DNA of 18,365 nt from positions 1 to 18,365 of the forward strand of contig CAZWOB010000043.1 of the NCBI GenBank assembly GCA_964635295.1, in the 5' to 3' direction. Made by a program: the position numbers and the translations under genes. This document shows, piece by piece, positions 9,101 to 15,872 of the stretch. The number at the start of each line of letters is the position of its first letter. Positions within the stretch are counted from its first letter, which is position 1. Origin of the DNA: Waddlia sp964635295 (GTDB lineage: Bacteria; Chlamydiota; Chlamydiia; Chlamydiales; Waddliaceae). The notes under the pieces were generated by a model, which had not been told where the DNA came from, did not search any database, and saw only the letters and a list, made by a program, of their open reading frames with translations.

Positions 9101-11996
9101 TGTAAGGCTCCTCGACAAGCTGATCGCAAAGAAGACTGCGGGTAAGCATCTGTCCGCAGCTGTAAGGATACTTCGAAAAGAGATCGGCGATGAGCTACTC
9201 TCCCCTGAGGATAAGCTCGCCTACTTTCTCAGCATCCATCAGCTGAACTCTTCCGACAAACTGCTCCGTTACATCGTTGGATATTGCCTAGACACTCCAA
9301 TGGACAATGGAAGACAACTGGATGTGGTCAAACGGGCTTTAAAGAGACTCACCAAGCCTGGAGAAGACGATCATGAACTGATCGACACCGTCAAATCGAG
9401 AGCTGAAGATCTTTTAAGAATCCTGGAGGATGCGCAAGAGATCGATCAGATCGAAACACTGATCAAAGCATTGGATGATCGAAGCATTTCAATCGACTTT
9501 CACCCTATTAGCTGCCGTCTGTCCGATCACTACATCAATTGTAAACAACACGGCAGGGCCCTCATCTGGATGAAACGGACAGATCCCTCAAAGCCCGGAT
9601 ATCATGAATGGCTTGCTCAGAGACTGACCCGCTATCAGGAAATGAAACCTAAAGAAGAAGCCGAGGCTCTTCAGACGTTTTCGGAATCGATCAATGCCTT
9701 TTCCGCCCCTTCTCCGTTTATTGAACGGGCACACACTTTGGTTGTTGAAAGCATGGTCCCCTCGAGGACATCGCTCGAACTTTTAACCGTGTTCCCTCCT
9801 GCCTCCATCACTCCTTGGGAACCCCTGATCACTTCCTGCTCAAAACGCATTTTCCCGCTCGTATGGGAGAAATTTCATGGATGGTTGGGCACATCAGCAT
9901 CAATCGAACCAGAGGCGCGTCCTGTTGTTCTCAAAGCTATCCAGCGATTGGCAGAGGTCGAATCCCCTCTGGAAACGGAACTGATCGAAACTGTGGACAG
10001 TCCAGATACTCCATTGGGAAAGATAGCGGAAACTTCTGTCGATCGAATGGAAATGAAAGGGAAATTGATCATTTCCCGCGCCAAAAAAGCAAAGTCTGTT
10101 CCTGACATTTCTTCTCTATACGATCCGCTGGAAAGCGAGGCAAATGCACAAAGCCTTTCGACATATTGCGACCTTTCTTTAGAGTTGATCCACGTACTTA
10201 TTGAAAAAAAGGATAAATCATCTCTTGAGTACGCCTGCAAAATATTTGGACGAATTTCGTATTTGTGGACCTCGTCCGATTCCTCTTCCTATAAGTCAGC
10301 AATGACAGACACGCTTTTGCAGCTTATGCAAAGGACTTCCCGCGACCAAAAAATGGATAATTCCGACCAAACCGCCCTGCTGGTCTATGCATCCAAACGA
10401 CTTCGGGAAAAATACCCCGGCCGTTTTCCGGCAATCAAGGCTGCGATGGTCCTTTCACAGTTTAATACTCCCTTTGTTCTGGACGAATGCGTTCTCTTAT
10501 TACAGTCCGTCGATGATTGTGCAGAATCCAAAGAAGTATGGGGAAAGGTGTTGCCTGGCCTGATGCGAAGGGAAATGGAGTCGGAAAAACCTGAGGCTGC
10601 GACGATCGCGTTAACTCTCTATCAAGAACATGTAGACAAACTAAACAAAGCGTCTACCGGACATATTCAGTGTTCCGATATCGTCTTTGACATTGCCGTC
10701 CGCCTTCTTGACAAAGAAGAGGATTTATCGATGTTTGGCAAATTGCTTCCCATGCACTTGAGTTCATGTTTTGATGAAAGAAATGTCTTTCTCACGATTT
10801 TGGAAATGCCTATCAGTTCGCTTTATTCCCCTGTCTTTCACTGTCGAGATGAAGCGACTGGACCATCCAAAGCATTTTTCTTCAATCGCATCACAACATT
10901 GCTCTCAAAAATCCTGGATACTGATCGAAGGGAAAGTAACATCGAAGGTTTCGCCCACCATTTTATGACCAAAAACCTAACCTCTCTCTGCGATCACTTT
11001 CCCGAGAAAACAGAAATACTCATACCGCTTCTTGACCGCTACTACTACCGCTACCCTCCTGAGTTTTCTATGTTCTATGGAGCACACATTTCTTTTTCTC
11101 TAAGGTTATGGAAACACGCAGCTTCCAAGGGGATCTATTCCTCCTCCGGGATCATCAATATGTGCGAGGCAGGTATGTTTCTGGAAGATAAACCTGTATT
11201 CCCTCAAAAAAGTTCAATAGAAGAAAAGACCGTTTTAATTGAACGTACCATCGATCGTTTTGTCGCTTCTGGATCACCCCACGCCATTGTCAGAGCCGTT
11301 CGGCTGATGCAGGAAAGTCAAAGGCTCTTTATTCACCATCGGCCTCGACTCAAACGGATCTATCTCAAGCTTATCGACGCTATTTCCGTTGATCCATTCT
11401 ACATCTTTGAACAATGCACCCTGTTCGAGTGGATACGGAAAGGATTGATGAATGGAGACGATCCAGTCGCCGGATTTTCAAAAGAAGAGCAGGGGAGAAG
11501 CACGGCTACAGACTTATGTGAGAGGCTGTTCCACAAAGTGTTCCAGCTATCGCAGAATCCCGACTTATTCGCAAAGGAACCCGTCGTCACAGAAATCAAT
11601 TTACTTGATTGGCTGACAAAACTTCTTATTCTTTCCGGGCAACATGGAGGATACCTGGATCGGAACGGGCCCGAAAGATATTACAAACTGGTCGATTCCC
11701 TCGTTCCTGAAATCATCCGCTTGTCTCCTAAAATGACAGATTCCCAACGATCAAACTTCATGGGTGGATGTACAAGGGCCATTATCGGAGAAGTTTTCGA
11801 GCGGGTGAAAACGCTTCCCAAAAAGGTCAAGCAAAAGCGATCAACGTTAATGAGAGGCTGGCTGACCACATTCGACAGCAACGTTGAACAAAAGAAAGTA
11901 CAGCTTGAATTGGCAGATAGTTACAAGGTTTTCGAAACAACTCCAAAGGACCGGTCAAAAGTCGTATCCAATTTGAAAAAAGGCGATGTTGCTTAA
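6174..11996 (+). CDS. Giant alpha-helical (solenoid-like) protein of unknown function, second of a tandem pair
   Basis: The product has 1940 residues. It starts 2 nt after the stop of the preceding gene and has no Shine-Dalgarno sequence, so it is probably translated by coupling. Residues 2-44 are Ser/Pro-rich and probably disordered. Residues about 93-166 and 174-252 are an internal duplication, each copy ending in EVKPYV plus a helix. Residues 304-376 form a beta-rich block matching the upstream protein. From about 434 onwards the protein is almost wholly helical with solenoid character (TPR-like around 947-1005). The motif FIER recurs at several helix starts. The last 70 residues are basic (KKVKQKRS near the end). 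No catalytic motif, membrane segment or signal peptide is visible. Similarity to the neighbour at both ends supports ancient tandem duplication. Function is unknown; secreted effector, scaffold or structural protein are all open. Confidence 0.85.
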   Translation: MSVSPTLTNKHPNSGPASSSMECASPLSAKTYSPIEAASSGSKVKAKIPLKQLLIDSGVINSEGLLIAPDTLPPVPSLDLIDYIEVQQALHQIVTVKTSEGETKLSLHELLLHTYNNAPRLLPAPDLPQLFGMSRLVTAAVMALTGQSAAEVKPYVAKIASIAKEKKGQDFLKEVIRIKTPESEMTLSLNEVYTQIYWKCPIAVPEIEIIGGYVRKLLLSSERYMTAILVSLTKLSAEEVKPYVDQIVAEAKQQKLPDIDIRVHSSIITEEALGSFTQSLVNFFSYKLQCSPYKARQEAFSKFNLVFDEKNQFSIATVKPEGTFEFEMLFVGSLKRNHLFTHDSLRLSILPFLLGQGKMTLESDYGQPWQPITDLLTKTVHVFNPETVDLFGFPLLMSFHTKGHSAGSAADVKTLASKVTQVSQYHVGIPEQVAGLLTTTCRNHLHQDPIAALALTVNTCLHLDISPMEHHRIWKQMRETYWKEVDLSHAPLFKAIDQAVIERNIPFRVISAALSIYRTGHDSVEDLIKVKGTNTFIKPPLTSKEALDILSEHLFDNPELQWLSQILHHEPNTSKANSDHLLERGMALLQSKSRPQRCLGFFTLLKLGGIKSHSHLLKHFVDVLSFIPKEERPSFIERMTEIPELAPVVTAFTESIRPDHNESKLLCAWITALSRKPDTLKIACELWLKYRKKFPKKHQFSLDAILMDQLLPLHFDDALRLLQSGQNLSNPRLAAHEMELLAKLLPLVNALPEGRFATVAPRMQKFLTFTLTKATTKRAKGAELEPFTKAFASFIERLLGHSGPAHASELVDLAMTHPCLTGADPYLYRCELQCLDQMNGAPETTLRKWKKIQAYGQRPSDLTLLHQKVHRKVIAQLTDDEHLEGEGFRQLEIYSESADPDPELTPLIVRDISRLVASDAETSAVQLLNEVFHKHLSAESLATEREKLFDQFLKRGELERAYKQWQEIKHCRPATTVRLLDKLIAKKTAGKHLSAAVRILRKEIGDELLSPEDKLAYFLSIHQLNSSDKLLRYIVGYCLDTPMDNGRQLDVVKRALKRLTKPGEDDHELIDTVKSRAEDLLRILEDAQEIDQIETLIKALDDRSISIDFHPISCRLSDHYINCKQHGRALIWMKRTDPSKPGYHEWLAQRLTRYQEMKPKEEAEALQTFSESINAFSAPSPFIERAHTLVVESMVPSRTSLELLTVFPPASITPWEPLITSCSKRIFPLVWEKFHGWLGTSASIEPEARPVVLKAIQRLAEVESPLETELIETVDSPDTPLGKIAETSVDRMEMKGKLIISRAKKAKSVPDISSLYDPLESEANAQSLSTYCDLSLELIHVLIEKKDKSSLEYACKIFGRISYLWTSSDSSSYKSAMTDTLLQLMQRTSRDQKMDNSDQTALLVYASKRLREKYPGRFPAIKAAMVLSQFNTPFVLDECVLLLQSVDDCAESKEVWGKVLPGLMRREMESEKPEAATIALTLYQEHVDKLNKASTGHIQCSDIVFDIAVRLLDKEEDLSMFGKLLPMHLSSCFDERNVFLTILEMPISSLYSPVFHCRDEATGPSKAFFFNRITTLLSKILDTDRRESNIEGFAHHFMTKNLTSLCDHFPEKTEILIPLLDRYYYRYPPEFSMFYGAHISFSLRLWKHAASKGIYSSSGIINMCEAGMFLEDKPVFPQKSSIEEKTVLIERTIDRFVASGSPHAIVRAVRLMQESQRLFIHHRPRLKRIYLKLIDAISVDPFYIFEQCTLFEWIRKGLMNGDDPVAGFSKEEQGRSTATDLCERLFHKVFQLSQNPDLFAKEPVVTEINLLDWLTKLLILSGQHGGYLDRNGPERYYKLVDSLVPEIIRLSPKMTDSQRSNFMGGCTRAIIGEVFERVKTLPKKVKQKRSTLMRGWLTTFDSNVEQKKVQLELADSYKVFETTPKDRSKVVSNLKKGDVA
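6450..6929 (+). repeat. Internal protein duplication in the second giant gene (two copies, about 80 residues each)
   Basis: Copy 1 (residues about 93-166) and copy 2 (about 174-252) align collinearly: VKTSEGETKLSLHEL with IKTPESEMTLSLNEV, then a loop ending in a proline-rich turn, then AAVMALTGQSAAEVKPYV with TAILVSLTKLSAEEVKPYV, then a charged helix. The offset is 82 residues at the start and 88 at the EVKPYV motif, so copy 2 carries about six extra residues in the middle. The DNA is still similar at the EVKPYV codons (gaagtcaaaccttatgttg against gaagtcaagccttatgttg). This looks like a genuine duplicated domain rather than generic helix similarity. Confidence 0.75.
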
Positions 11997-11998
11997 AC

Positions 11999-12162
11999 CA
12001 CCACAGAGCCCCCCAAAGATCACAGAGATTGAACACACAGCATCCTGTCTGCGCATGGTCAATTTAAACTGAATGTCATTAACTTAAGAAAAGTTACTTA
12101 AGAAAACGCCTTTTGTGCTCAGATAACAGGTCCCTCTGTGATCTCTCGTGTTCTCCGTGGTG
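11999..12162. repeat. 29-nt imperfect inverted repeats bounding the spacer between convergent genes
   Basis: The left arm 11999-12027 (CACCACAGAG ... GATCACAGAG) and right arm 12134-12162 (CTCTGTGATC ... CTCCGTGGTG) are reverse complements at 23 of 29 positions, with about 106 nt between them. Each arm itself looks like three degenerate 10-nt units built on a CACAGAG/CACGGAG core. The left arm starts 3 nt after the stop of the second giant gene, and the right arm ends 24 nt before the LOG gene's stop codon on the opposite strand. A run GAAAATTTTTATT follows the right arm. It could fold as a long stem and act as a bidirectional terminator, or be a short non-coding repeat element of MITE type. 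I see no clear target-site duplication and no coding capacity. Confidence 0.65.
12082..12106. repeat. Short tandem repeat ACTTAAGAAAA, period 14
   Basis: ACTTAAGAAAA occurs at 12082-12092 and again at 12096-12106, separated by GTT. Because CTTAAG is palindromic, the two copies can also pair with each other, and TAACTT (12080-12085) can pair with AAGTTA (12091-12096). The pair sits in the middle of the inverted-repeat spacer. Its role is unknown; it may be simple AT-rich sequence drift. Confidence 0.5.
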
Positions 12163-12186
12163 AAAATTTTTATTCAGATAAATTCA

Positions 12187-13212
12187 TTAAAAAGTGTTGA
12201 TCGTATCGATCATCTGGCGCAAAAGCCCAAAGTCCATGCGTGTATGATGAAACGCTAGCCGCGGCTTGTCCAGATATTCATCCTCTTCCGGAAATGGCCC
12301 CGTGACCTCGAACTTGCCCGAAGCAAGCAGCCTTCCATAATTATCGTTCAGCACTTGAAGTTGTTCGGGGCTGATCATTTTGTTGACCCTCATCACGAAC
12401 ATCTCTCTGACATACCTGCTGGAATGATAGATCTTATAGAAAGTATTCACATGCTCAATGCCGTCCTGAACTGTCGGCGCGATGTTAAACAAACTCATAT
12501 CCTCCGGACAGATCTTGCCCCCCTCATAAAGATTTTTTTCCACATAATTCAGCCAGTGTTTCCAGTAAACACCACCCGGTCCCTCCATCAGGATGATGGG
12601 AATAATATTTCCTCTGCCAGTTTGAATAAGGGTCAGCATCTCAAACAACTCGTCCAAGGTTCCAAAACCACCCGGAAAGACGACCAGCGCGTCCGAATGG
12701 CTCATAAACATCAACTTCCGAGTGAAAAAATAGCGGAAATTGATCAGCTTGGGGTCTCCTTCGATAAAGGCATTCGTCGGCACTTCAAAAGGGAGCCGGA
12801 TTGACAGACCAAACGAGCCTTCAGCCTCCTGCCCGGCCATTCCCGCTTTCATGATGCCGTTCGCAGCTCCTGTGATGCACATCCAATCATTCTTCGCGAG
12901 CTCTACGCTAAACTCCTCAGCCGTTATGTAGTCAGGATCATCTTCTTGAGTACGTGCAGAACCGAAAAAACTGATCCTTCTTGTTCCTGGATAATCATTG
13001 AATACCCGATAAGCATATCGGAGTTCTTTGAGCGCGCGGGTAATCAACTTTAATTGCCCCGTATCATGACCTTCTGTCATCAGACGCAAAGACGTTTGGA
13101 TCTGCTGCTTGATCAGATCAGACTCGAACGTACCCGCTTCTCCTCCGCAGTCTCTGATAATTTCCTCGATCTTTTTGACGATCTCATCGTCGTAGACTTC
13201 CAATTTTGCCAT
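12187..13212 (-). CDS. LOG-family (TIGR00730-type) Rossmann-fold protein
   Basis: The 341-residue product carries the LOG signature PGGFGTLDE at residues 180-188, preceded by the conserved Arg-Lys pair (R165, K166) and by a glycine-rich nucleotide-binding segment (ITGAANGIMKAG, 113-124). Classical LOG proteins are phosphoribohydrolases that release bases from nucleoside 5'-monophosphates, including cytokinin precursors. This protein is longer than the roughly 190-residue classical type, with about 75 extra N-terminal and 100 extra C-terminal residues, so its substrate may differ and could be a housekeeping nucleotide. The start at 13212 has an AGGG ribosome-site-like sequence 7 nt upstream. 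The gene is convergent with the giant gene pair and divergent, by 43 nt, from the methyltransferase gene. Family assignment is firm; the physiological role is not. Confidence 0.9.
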   Translation of the reverse strand: MAKLEVYDDEIVKKIEEIIRDCGGEAGTFESDLIKQQIQTSLRLMTEGHDTGQLKLITRALKELRYAYRVFNDYPGTRRISFFGSARTQEDDPDYITAEEFSVELAKNDWMCITGAANGIMKAGMAGQEAEGSFGLSIRLPFEVPTNAFIEGDPKLINFRYFFTRKLMFMSHSDALVVFPGGFGTLDELFEMLTLIQTGRGNIIPIILMEGPGGVYWKHWLNYVEKNLYEGGKICPEDMSLFNIAPTVQDGIEHVNTFYKIYHSSRYVREMFVMRVNKMISPEQLQVLNDNYGRLLASGKFEVTGPFPEEDEYLDKPRLAFHHTRMDFGLLRQMIDTINTF

Positions 13213-13255
13213 CCAATATCCCTAAAAATTCATCAATCTGGTATCAGCAGACTAC

Positions 13256-13795
13256 ATGATCTATCTATTTTTACTCATCTTTATCTTGGCACTGGTCGTT
13301 GTTTGGACTGTCAAAAACGGCATCTCCCCTATGCCTTCGTCCACTAAAGCCTCCAAAGTTATCGCTTCACTTCTTCCGGACGTGGAAGGACCCGTCTATG
13401 AACTCGGTTCAGGATGGGGCCATCTTCTTCTCCTTCTTTGCAAAAAATACCCCCATCATCCAGTCGTCGGAATCGAAAGTTCGCCCATCCCCTACCTATT
13501 TTCAAAAGTCCTCTTCATCTTTCTCAAACGGCCGAATTTATCCCTCATCCGCCAGGATTTTTTTACTCGTCCCCTTAACGACGCTTCCCTTGTCGTCTGC
13601 TACCTGTACCCGGGGGCAATGGAACAGTTGCGGGATAAATTCGAAAAAGAACTGAAACCGGGATCCCTTGTCATCAGCAACACGTTCGCAGTCCCCGGGT
13701 GGAAACCTGAAAAAACGGTGACTCTGGACGATATGTACTGCACCAAAATCTACTTGTACAAGGCGGGAAAATCCGATATAAACGACTGCACATAA
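13256..13795 (+). CDS. Membrane-anchored class I SAM-dependent methyltransferase (FAM173/ATPSCKMT-like)
   Basis: The 179-residue product begins with one hydrophobic segment (residues 1-18) that should act as an uncleaved membrane anchor, followed by a compact Rossmann methyltransferase. Motif I is ELGSGWG (49-55), the acidic end of strand 2 is IES (73-75), a DFF follows at 101-103, and a CYLYPGAM segment sits at 115-122. SNTFAVPGW at 141-149 resembles the C-terminal signature I recall from the FAM173 group. Eukaryotic members methylate lysines of mitochondrial proteins such as ATP synthase subunit c; the bacterial target is unknown. ATG 13256 is chosen because it retains the anchor, although no clear Shine-Dalgarno sequence precedes it. 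The gene is followed after 22 nt by the deacylase gene and probably cotranscribed with it and hemF. Confidence 0.8.
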   Translation: MIYLFLLIFILALVVVWTVKNGISPMPSSTKASKVIASLLPDVEGPVYELGSGWGHLLLLLCKKYPHHPVVGIESSPIPYLFSKVLFIFLKRPNLSLIRQDFFTRPLNDASLVVCYLYPGAMEQLRDKFEKELKPGSLVISNTFAVPGWKPEKTVTLDDMYCTKIYLYKAGKSDINDCT

Positions 13796-13817
13796 ACATA
13801 AGTGGAGAGCAAGTGCA

Positions 13818-14288
13818 ATGACAATATCGGCAAAAGTCAAAAAGTACCTCGATGAAAACGGCATTGATTACCAAGTCGCAGACCACCCGTTAGCCTATAC
13901 GGCTGCAGAAGTCGCTCAAAGCAAGCATATTCCCGGAAAGCAAATGATCAAAGCCGTCATTGTAAAATCAGGCGACGCATTCATCATGTGCGTCCTTCCT
14001 GCCATCCACATGATCGACTTTGAAAAGCTCCAAAGCGTATTAGGCAACAACGACCTCAAACTCGCTGAGGAAGAAGAACTCTCCCGGTTGTTTCCGGAGT
14101 ACGAACTTGGCGCCGAGCCTCCATTCGGCCATCTCTACGGCCTTAAGGTCTTTGTGGACAAAATCCTGGAAGAAGAAGATGAAATTGTATTCAATGCCGG
14201 AACACACACAGGCGTGATCAAGATGAAATTAAACGACTTCCTCAAGCTGGCCGAACCCGAATTGGCAGACATCGGAACGCACATATGA
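13818..14288 (+). CDS. YbaK/ProX-type aminoacyl-tRNA deacylase (trans-editing factor)
   Basis: The 156-residue product matches the single-domain YbaK/prolyl-tRNA-synthetase-associated fold. It has an N-terminal helix and strand with DHPLAYTAAEVA (22-33), the conserved lysine region KQMIKAVIVK (41-50), the active-site loop GAEPPFG (98-104) and the terminal AGTHTGVIKM segment (127-136). Family members hydrolyse mischarged tRNA, typically Cys- or Ala-tRNAPro, in the cytoplasm. The exact specificity cannot be read from sequence. GGAG at 13804-13807 precedes the start by 10 nt. The stop codon overlaps the hemF start as ATGA, indicating translational coupling. Nothing links trans-editing to haem synthesis mechanistically; the pairing is probably just operon packing. 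Confidence 0.85.
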   Translation: MTISAKVKKYLDENGIDYQVADHPLAYTAAEVAQSKHIPGKQMIKAVIVKSGDAFIMCVLPAIHMIDFEKLQSVLGNNDLKLAEEEELSRLFPEYELGAEPPFGHLYGLKVFVDKILEEEDEIVFNAGTHTGVIKMKLNDFLKLAEPELADIGTHI

Positions 14289-15094
14289 GTCTTGCAGTCG
14301 AAACGCCTCGTAGACAACAGGTCGTCCACTACCTCAAATCCTTAAGAGACGAGATCATCGCCGCCTTTGAGTCTCTGGAACCAACAGCCCGCTTTGAACG
14401 AAGCGCCTGGGACTATAAGAATGGCTCCGGCGGTGGAGAAATGTCGGTAATCAGAGGCGATGTGTTCGAAAAGGCAGCAGTCAATTGGTCAGGCGTCGAA
14501 GGGGACAATTTCCCCATGAAAGATGGGGCCGGCCCCTTCTTCGCAACCGGTGTCAGCCTCATCACCCACATGCTAAATCCCCATGCTCCAACCGTTCATA
14601 TGAATGTCCGCTATATCGAAACGGAGAAACGGTCCTGGTTTGGAGGCGGTTATGATCTGACCCCTATGGGGTTCCCATACGAGGAAGATACGGGTCACTT
14701 CCATTCCGTGGCAAAGAGAGCATTGGCACCTTTCGGAGACGATCTCTATCCTCAGTTTATGCAACAGGCCAAAGAGTATTTCTTCATCCCCCACAGGAAC
14801 AAGGAGCGCGGAGTCGGTGGAATTTTCTTTGATCATCACAACACAGGCAACCCTGAAAAAGATCTAGCCATGTGGAAAGAAGTGGGCTCAACATTCATCG
14901 ACTCGGTCATGCCCATCTATCATCGTCGATGTTCCATGCCATTCACCCCGGAAGAGAAAGAGAAGCAGCTTCAGCAAAGGGCCCATTACGTCGAATTCAA
15001 CCTCGTTTACGACAGAGGGACCAAATTCGGTTTCCAATCAGGCGGCAATCCTGAGGCGATCTTATGCTCCATGCCTCCGCTCGCCAAGTGGTAA
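14285..15094 (+). CDS. hemF: Oxygen-dependent coproporphyrinogen III oxidase
   Basis: HemF converts coproporphyrinogen III to protoporphyrinogen IX with O2, an aerobic step of haem synthesis in the cytoplasm. The 269-residue product shows the family landmarks in order: SGGGEMSVIRG (48-58), FFATGVSL (85-92), HMNVRYIET with the conserved H105, WFGGGYDLTP (118-127), HRNKERGVGGIFFD (170-183), YVEFNLVYDRGTKFG (235-249) and SMPP (262-265). It is about 30 residues shorter than the E. coli enzyme, but it ends just after SMPP as the Rickettsia type does, so I do not regard it as truncated. One oddity: the usual RGRY before VEFNL reads RAHY here. It is the last gene of a three-gene run, overlapping the deacylase gene by 4 nt. 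Confidence 0.95.
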   Translation: MSLAVETPRRQQVVHYLKSLRDEIIAAFESLEPTARFERSAWDYKNGSGGGEMSVIRGDVFEKAAVNWSGVEGDNFPMKDGAGPFFATGVSLITHMLNPHAPTVHMNVRYIETEKRSWFGGGYDLTPMGFPYEEDTGHFHSVAKRALAPFGDDLYPQFMQQAKEYFFIPHRNKERGVGGIFFDHHNTGNPEKDLAMWKEVGSTFIDSVMPIYHRRCSMPFTPEEKEKQLQQRAHYVEFNLVYDRGTKFGFQSGGNPEAILCSMPPLAKW

Positions 15095-15110
15095 GCTAGG
15101 CTAAGAGAGA

Positions 15111-15138
15111 TTGATCTTTTATCTTAATCTGGTAAAAT
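15111..15138 (+). promoter_or_regulatory. Candidate promoter for the orphan-FUSC gene pair
   Basis: TTGATC at 15111-15116 (4 of 6 to TTGACA) and TAAAAT at 15133-15138 (5 of 6 to TATAAT) are spaced by 16 nt in the gap after hemF. Transcription would start near 15145, leaving a leader of roughly 25 nt that contains the GGAGG ribosome site. No terminator of usable strength separates hemF from it, so some read-through from hemF is also possible. Confidence 0.45.
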
Positions 15139-15160
15139 TATGTAAATTATTTCTTTACAT

Positions 15161-15165
15161 GGAGG
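15161..15165 (+). promoter_or_regulatory. Ribosome binding site deciding the start at 15171
   Basis: GGAGG lies 5 nt before ATG 15171. Earlier in-frame ATGs (15111 and 15159) would place the ribosome site inside the coding region and add a hydrophobic peptide encoded by what looks like the promoter. The start at 15171 is therefore preferred. It is the strongest Shine-Dalgarno sequence in the window. Confidence 0.8.
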
Positions 15166-15170
15166 TCGCT

Positions 15171-15872
15171 ATGTCAGCTCATACAACAAATAGCAGCACA
15201 GGAATTGTAGGTTCTGCCGGGAGCTTTTGGCGCTGCTCGGTCCTTGGCCAGGTTGATGACATCAAGAGCAAGCTTGATCCCATTTCTGTTCTAGCCGTCC
15301 TCGCACTGTTAAAGTTTAAAAAAACCGGGACGCTGATCGGATTCAAAGGCTATCTGATAACGACGGAGCAACCATCCAGCGTCCAAGGAGTCGTTCGAAC
15401 GATCTTTGGTGAGAGCCGTGAAGACCTAGCGATTATCCCGGCCGCGATTGAAAAAGCAGCGAAATGGTTCCACCCCGAGCTAGAAGATAATGCCGCTTAC
15501 AGAACGCTGTTTAATGCGGCGCTTCAAGGGTTGGCGCAGCTTCAAAATACCTATTCGAATAAGCGATCAGAAGTCACTGCATCGGCAATCTCCGATTGGA
15601 TGAAGCTCATCCGTGAGCGCATTCAAGTGTTGGAAGGTAACGTCGACCAAAGAGCAATACTCGCACCTCCATTGGATATGACAGCTCAGAAAGTATTTGC
15701 AATCTGGACGACTTCTGAGATCGGAGACTTGAACTCGCTGATTGAACAGATGAACACTCTACAAGGTGAGCTGCCTCCCGATAGAGGAGTAAAATGCGAA
15801 GATCAAATCGCGAGACTGGAATTTCTCTTATCTCAAAAAGCTGTCAAATTGCAGGAAATCCATGAAGGATAA
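15171..15872 (+). CDS. Uncharacterised 233-residue helical protein coupled to a FUSC transporter
   Basis: I do not recognise a named family. The product is 233 residues from the chosen start. Residues 1-20 are small and polar (Ser, Thr, Gly). Residues 25-66 hold a hydrophobic helix (VLAVLALLKF, 40-49) and a short strand region. Residues 90-230 are mainly helical, including AAYRTLFNAALQGLAQLQNTY (108-128) and a charged C-terminal helix. The 'GL..L..TY' pattern recalls small proteins I associate with environmental chlamydiae, but I cannot verify that. There is no signal peptide and no clear transmembrane segment, although 38-49 is hydrophobic. The gene overlaps the following FUSC gene by 11 nt, so the two products are made together and may act together. 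A polar, Ser/Thr-rich N-terminus would also fit a type III secreted protein. Confidence 0.75.
   Translation: MSAHTTNSSTGIVGSAGSFWRCSVLGQVDDIKSKLDPISVLAVLALLKFKKTGTLIGFKGYLITTEQPSSVQGVVRTIFGESREDLAIIPAAIEKAAKWFHPELEDNAAYRTLFNAALQGLAQLQNTYSNKRSEVTASAISDWMKLIRERIQVLEGNVDQRAILAPPLDMTAQKVFAIWTTSEIGDLNSLIEQMNTLQGELPPDRGVKCEDQIARLEFLLSQKAVKLQEIHEG

Noticed and set aside
9875..10240. 121-residue minus-strand ORF inside the second giant gene
   Set aside because: Same reason: Ser/Arg-rich shadow frame with no start signal.
12355..12804. 149-residue plus-strand ORF opposite the LOG gene
   Set aside because: It lies wholly antisense to a clearly recognised gene, has no ribosome site and its translation shows no family features.
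15060..15094. HemF C-terminal truncation of about 30 residues
   Set aside because: Rickettsia-type HemF proteins also end right after the SxPP motif, so the short end is a natural subtype.
15095..15110. Terminator after hemF (AGC/GGCT mini-hairpin)
   Set aside because: Only 3 pairs and no proper T-run of its own; too weak to call.
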